Part shown: piece after piece, positions 60,744-64,000 of the stretch
How positions within the stretch are numbered: position 1 is the first letter of the stretch
How the letters are laid out: each line of letters starts with the position of its first letter
Program-made: the position numbers and the translations under genes
DNA from: Gracilimonas sp046602855
Lineage (GTDB): Bacteria; Bacteroidota; Rhodothermia; Balneolales; Balneolaceae
Assembly: GCF_046602855.1 (NCBI RefSeq)
Contig: NZ_JBKINJ010000002.1
Location: forward strand, 248,001-312,000
Reading direction: 5' to 3'
Length of the DNA: 64,000 bases
The notes under the pieces: model-generated
Told to the model about the DNA's origin: nothing
Seen by the model: the letters and a program-made list of their open reading frames with translations, nothing else
Database searches by the model: none

Positions 60744-60860
60744 GTAGTGGTGAGTGGTGAGTTTTGAGTTTTGAGTTTTGAGTTTTGAGTGGGTTAGGGG
60801 CAAGGTTTTAGGTTTTAGGTGCAAAGTTTTAGGTTTTGGGTACAAGGGGTAGGACATTCA
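60744..60860. repeat. TTTTGAGTTTTGAGT and TTTTAGGTGCAAGG simple repeats
   Basis: Starts right after the M28 stop codon: GTGAGTGGTGAGTTTTGAGT repeated, followed by GGGCAAGGTTTTAGG words. A family C fragment (CATTGCGAAGACTGCAGTGA to GAGATTGCTTCGTTG) follows up to about 61020. Confidence 0.75.
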
Positions 60861-61086
60861 AATTTGGGGTTGTTGTGATTAAGTCGCTAATGTATGGTCA
60901 TTGCGAAGACTGCAGTGAACGGAGTGAACACAGTCTGTGGCAATCTCCTTTATGTACTTGGGAGTTTGCTATCGGGAGATTGCTTCGTTGATATACTTGA
61001 TAAACCTGCATTCAACTGTTGAGCGCCTCACAAAGACCGGCTTTTTAGCCAACCGAGAAATCCTCTAAGCCGCTTAATCCACAAAT

Positions 61087-61340
61087 CTAACTATTTTCGT
61101 GAGTGCAGTTAACAATCCAGATCTTGGCACCATTTACCCACCCCTCAATCCGCGCCCGAGCGGGGAAGCGGTTTGAATATCGAATATTGAACATTCAATA
61201 ATGAATTTCGAAGTGATTTCTTCACTAACATGATATTTGCCATGAAAACCGGAGCTTTCCAGTACACAAGCGAAGGGTTTATAAATTATAGATTCTTCCA
61301 TGGGACGTGCCTGATCAACCCTTCGCTGATACGGGCGACC
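61087..61340. repeat. 254-bp direct repeat, copy 1
   Basis: From CTAACTATTTTCGTGA to GGGCGACC. Inside are CCACCCCTCAATCCGCGCCC, GAATATCGAATATTGAACAT, CAATAATGAATTTCGAAGTG, GAAAACCGGAGCTTTCCAGT and an inverted pair AGCGAAGGGTT / AACCCTTCGCT. The landmarks at both ends give the same length as copies 2 and 3. Confidence 0.9.
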
Positions 61341-61357
61341 AAATCTTAATCAACTCA

Positions 61358-61418
61358 TTCGTCGGACGACTCTTTGCAGGATTGCAGTGCCTGGTCATGT
61401 TTCAGTCGTCGGACGGGG
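61358..61418. repeat. Solitary REP-like sequence
   Basis: TTCGTCGGACGACTC and CAGTCGTCGGACGGG, the same GTCGTCGGACG core as in the 154-bp units 2 kb away, separated by about 30 nt. Probably a dispersed product of the RAYT. Confidence 0.65.
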
Positions 61419-61445
61419 CTCGAATAATCCGTGGAATCCGCGATT

Positions 61446-61699
61446 CTAACTATTTTCGTGATTTTAGTTTACAATCCAGACTCTGGCACCATTAACCCTC
61501 CCCTCAATCCCCTCCCGAGAGGGGAAGCGGTTTGAATATCGAATATTGAACATTCAATAATGAATTTCGAAGTGATTTCTTCACTATCATGATATTTGCC
61601 ATATAAACCGGTGCCTTCCAGTACACAAGCGAAGGGTTTACAAATTATACTCTCTTCCATGTGATGCACTTCATTAACCCTTCGCTGATTTGGGCGACC
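61446..61699. repeat. 254-bp direct repeat, copy 2
   Basis: Same landmarks and length as copy 1. Minor differences include CTCCCGAGAGGGG for CGCCCGAGCGGGG and a changed AATATGA-type middle near the right end. The AGCGAAGGGTT / AACCCTTCGCT pair is kept. Confidence 0.9.
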
Positions 61700-61890
61700 G
61701 AGTCATTATAGGCAAGATCCTTCAGGGGTTCCTTCAGGATGACTTGGTGGGTTTTATTGGTTTGAGGTGTTGCAGTCAGGAGATTTCTTCGTTATTAGAC
61801 TTTATAAACCTTCGTTACACTAAATGCCGCCTCGCAAAAACCGGCTTTTAAGTCAACCGCGAAATCCTCTAATCCGCCTAATCCGCGATT

Positions 61891-62144
61891 CTAACTATTT
61901 TCGTGATTTTAGTTTACAATCCAGACTCTGGCACCATTTACCCACCCCTCAATCCGCGCCCGAGAGGGGAAGCGGTTTGAATATCGAATATTGAACATTC
62001 AATAATGAATTTCGATGTGATTTCTTCACTAACATGACATTTGCCATGAAAACCGGAGCTTTACAGTACACAAGCGAAGGGTTTACAAAATATTCATTCT
62101 GCCATGGGATGTGCTTGATCAACCCTTCGCTGATATGGGCGACC
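61891..62144. repeat. 254-bp direct repeat, copy 3
   Basis: Same landmarks and length again. The stretch 61700-61890 between copies 2 and 3 holds CAGGATGACTTGG and AACCGCGAAATCCTCTAATCC fragments of families B and C. No gene is credible between 60744 and 62309. Confidence 0.9.
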
Positions 62145-62309
62145 AAATCTTAATCCACCACCATCCATCACCCGGGCTAGGGCCCAAATGATGGATTATT
62201 GCCACATAATTCACCATGGAGTTCCCTTGCCCTTGACGGAGCGGCATAGCGCAAGCGACGTTAGGGAAAGGGACAGGGATAGGGTACTGCACGCATTGGC
62301 AACCAAACC

Positions 62310-64000
62310 CTATTCCCAAGCTTCATTCCCGCCAACAATTGGCAACGTCAACATCGTACCATCCAGATCTACGGTTAGTTCTGTGCCGGGTTGTGGGTGC
62401 AGAGTGTATTCCTGATCGCTGCTGAAGATCATGAGGCCGAGTTGTTGTCCCGGTGGGATGATCTGATCGTCGGGTTGCAGATCGAAGGTGATGGTATAGA
62501 ACTTCCCGGGTTCAAGGGGTTCGCTTTCAGTCAGCGATTCATGATTCTGAGGATCGGCCCAGCCGCGGGTGATGATGTTATCAGTGATCTGAGCGCCGCG
62601 ACCTTCTTCCCAAGGCAAGGCTACCAGCCACACCGAGAGATTTGCCGAGGGTTTACTGCTCGCCAGCTTCACCGTGATGGATGGTACACCGGAGATATGA
62701 AGGGAATCGGATAGCGGTTCACTTACATACATCAAACGGTGATTGGTCCACTCAGCTTTGGCCAGTGCGGTTCCGTCAAAAGACACATTATCCATGAAGG
62801 TCTCGGTGCCGGCATTGGTTGTAGTTTCAGTGGTAAGGGTTCCGCGCTCTGGGGCATTACCGGATAGATAAAATGTTACATCCTGCGCAGCCGGATGCGG
62901 GTAATCGGGGTATGAGGTTGGCTGATCACGTTCGTCATCTTCGCGGGTGATCCAGGCTCTTGGCAGATCTTCAACGCCGTTCTCCACGTCATACAGGTAA
63001 CGGGTGAACCACATATTCATAAGCCAAAGCGGAGGCTGACCGCCATGCCCGCCCTGATGATAGTATACCATGGTTTCAACGCCTTTTTCCTTCAGGGCTT
63101 TATAGATACGGTAGCTGTGTTCAGGCATCACGTTCCAGTCGTTGAAGGCATGAGCCATCAGCACGGGAGCTTCAAGTGGGCCGAGGTCGTTAAGATAATC
63201 GCGGCCGGCCCAAAAGTCGTTGTAGTCACCCGATATACGATCGATACCACCGGCAATGATCGAATCACGGACCACGCGGTTGTTGCGAGTACGGTATTCC
63301 TCAGCCCCGCTGTGAATGAAATCATATAACACATCCACATCTTCCCCGAGATATCCGCCGGGAGAGCGAACGAGTCCATTGGAGCGGTAATAATGATAAT
63401 AAGAGGTATTTGGAGCCACGGGGATGATGGCCTCGAGCCCTTCCACGCCGGTAGTGGCTGCAGCAAGCGGCAGGGTTCCATTATATGATGTTCCCGTCAT
63501 CCCAACCTGACCTGTGGTCCAATAGGCTTCCACTTCTTCGTTACCATCGGGAGTCGTATATCCTTTTGCGCGGCCATTCAGCCATTCGATGACGGCTTTG
63601 GGAGCCAGCGATTCATTATCGCCGCCGACGGTTGGGGAGCCCTGTGAAAGTCCTGTTCCCGGAGAGCTGGAGTGAACCACGATAAATCCGCGTGGCACCC
63701 ATGTTTTTATAAGGGAGTTGGAGATGATGGGGCGTTCTCCGCGTCGCTGCACATCAGGACCTGCCTTACGCGCCGGTGGTTCCTCACCGATCTCATGTTT
63801 CACATTCCAGAAAAAATCAAAGGGTGGCTGGGCAGTTCCGGCGTAGTACGGACTTGTTTCGTAGATCACCGGAAGCTTAAGATCACCGGATTCAGTTTGC
63901 TCGGGGCGCGTTACCGCCACATGCATACGATCGGGCTTGCCATTGCCATCTGAATCAAATTCTGTTTCAACCCACAGGTCGTGGCGGATCCAGTTTTCAG
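62310..64000 (-). CDS. CocE/X-Pro dipeptidyl-peptidase family hydrolase (5' end beyond window)
   Basis: The frame runs without a stop to the right edge, so the start is outside; 563 codons are visible. The part before the first internal ATG reads DLWVETEFDSDGNGKPDRM, the typical lead-in of this family, proving that the gene begins further right. Catalytic residues: Ser in GMTGTSYNG (about 182 residues from the visible start), Asp in AHAFNDWNV, His in YHQGGHGG. The C-terminal jelly-roll (LASSKPSANLSVWLVALPW...) ends in a short tail. The family cleaves X-Pro dipeptides or acyl esters such as cephalosporin or cocaine esters; substrate unknown. Confidence 0.9.
   Translation of the reverse strand, partial: ENWIRHDLWVETEFDSDGNGKPDRMHVAVTRPEQTESGDLKLPVIYETSPYYAGTAQPPFDFFWNVKHEIGEEPPARKAGPDVQRRGERPIISNSLIKTWVPRGFIVVHSSSPGTGLSQGSPTVGGDNESLAPKAVIEWLNGRAKGYTTPDGNEEVEAYWTTGQVGMTGTSYNGTLPLAAATTGVEGLEAIIPVAPNTSYYHYYRSNGLVRSPGGYLGEDVDVLYDFIHSGAEEYRTRNNRVVRDSIIAGGIDRISGDYNDFWAGRDYLNDLGPLEAPVLMAHAFNDWNVMPEHSYRIYKALKEKGVETMVYYHQGGHGGQPPLWLMNMWFTRYLYDVENGVEDLPRAWITREDDERDQPTSYPDYPHPAAQDVTFYLSGNAPERGTLTTETTTNAGTETFMDNVSFDGTALAKAEWTNHRLMYVSEPLSDSLHISGVPSITVKLASSKPSANLSVWLVALPWEEGRGAQITDNIITRGWADPQNHESLTESEPLEPGKFYTITFDLQPDDQIIPPGQQLGLMIFSSDQEYTLHPQPGTELTVDLDGTMLTLPIVGGNEAWE

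Noticed and set aside
60021..60857. 278-codon minus-strand frame over the M28 peptidase
   Set aside because: It is the shadow of a well-supported peptidase gene on the plus strand, and its first codons are simple-repeat DNA.

Overview
The window looks like a chromosomal segment of a Gram-negative member of the Bacteroidota/Balneolota group, most likely a Balneolaceae-type marine or saline bacterium. This is an inference from gene content: a TonB-dependent receptor with an N-terminal carboxypeptidase-like domain, several secreted S9, M61, M28 and penicillin-acylase family hydrolases, a Bacteroidota-type HU-like protein, an Mrp protein without the CxxC motif, lipoproteins with short lipoboxes, and one promoter with a good TTG-N20-TAnnTTTG match. 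I saw no rRNA, tRNA or CRISPR array.

Layout. 1-31.8 kb is mostly ordinary, densely coded chromosome: an M15-peptidase-like membrane protein (probably cut by the left edge), glutamate dehydrogenase, a Na+/proline-type symporter, Mrp ATPase, then a co-directional run gcvT - comB - ftsK - lolA-like - ybhN-like (5.5-11.7 kb). Next come a penicillin-acylase family gene overlapping a small membrane protein, a four-helix-bundle (IVS-type) gene, an amidinotransferase/DDAH-like gene divergent from ddl, and an oligopeptide-binding lipoprotein gene overlapping nadK by 1 nt. A TonB-dependent receptor follows behind a clear TPP riboswitch with a visible ribosome-site sequestering hairpin. Then an alpha/beta hydrolase, and a two-gene operon for an unrecognised ~1600-residue exported protein and a fibronectin-III-like protein.

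31.8-62.3 kb is accessory in character. Genes (a HAD-like phosphatase, M61 peptidase, two Fic proteins, a CarboxypepD_reg-like protein, an ATP-grasp protein, two divergent S9 peptidases, HU-like protein, a two-gene McrBC-like restriction pair, a DUF4369-like lipoprotein, a RAYT transposase, an M28 peptidase) are separated by 0.3-1.6 kb gaps almost filled by repeats. At least four dispersed, mostly palindromic families (A-D below) recur, and some copies carry the same 25-nt insertion. There is also a ~304-bp MITE-like element, three ~254-bp direct repeats, and a strict 154-bp tandem REP array flanking the RAYT gene. The window closes with a 5'-truncated CocE/X-Pro dipeptidyl-peptidase family gene.

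The most distinctive systems are: (i) the RAYT gene embedded in six upstream plus about 1.5 downstream 154-bp REP units; (ii) two class-II-like Fic proteins, one bracketed by identical TGTCGA-N5-TCGACA palindromes and one preceded by three TTAATGTAT sites; (iii) the 25-nt micro-insertion found after GCCGA in two unrelated repeat families; (iv) a four-site CACGTG array spaced by about two helical turns beside the McrBC-like pair; (v) the TPP-riboswitch-controlled TonB receptor, a probable thiamine uptake gene; and (vi) the giant exported protein operon.

All calls were made by reading the sequence. No database search or folding program was run, so family names rest on recognised motifs.
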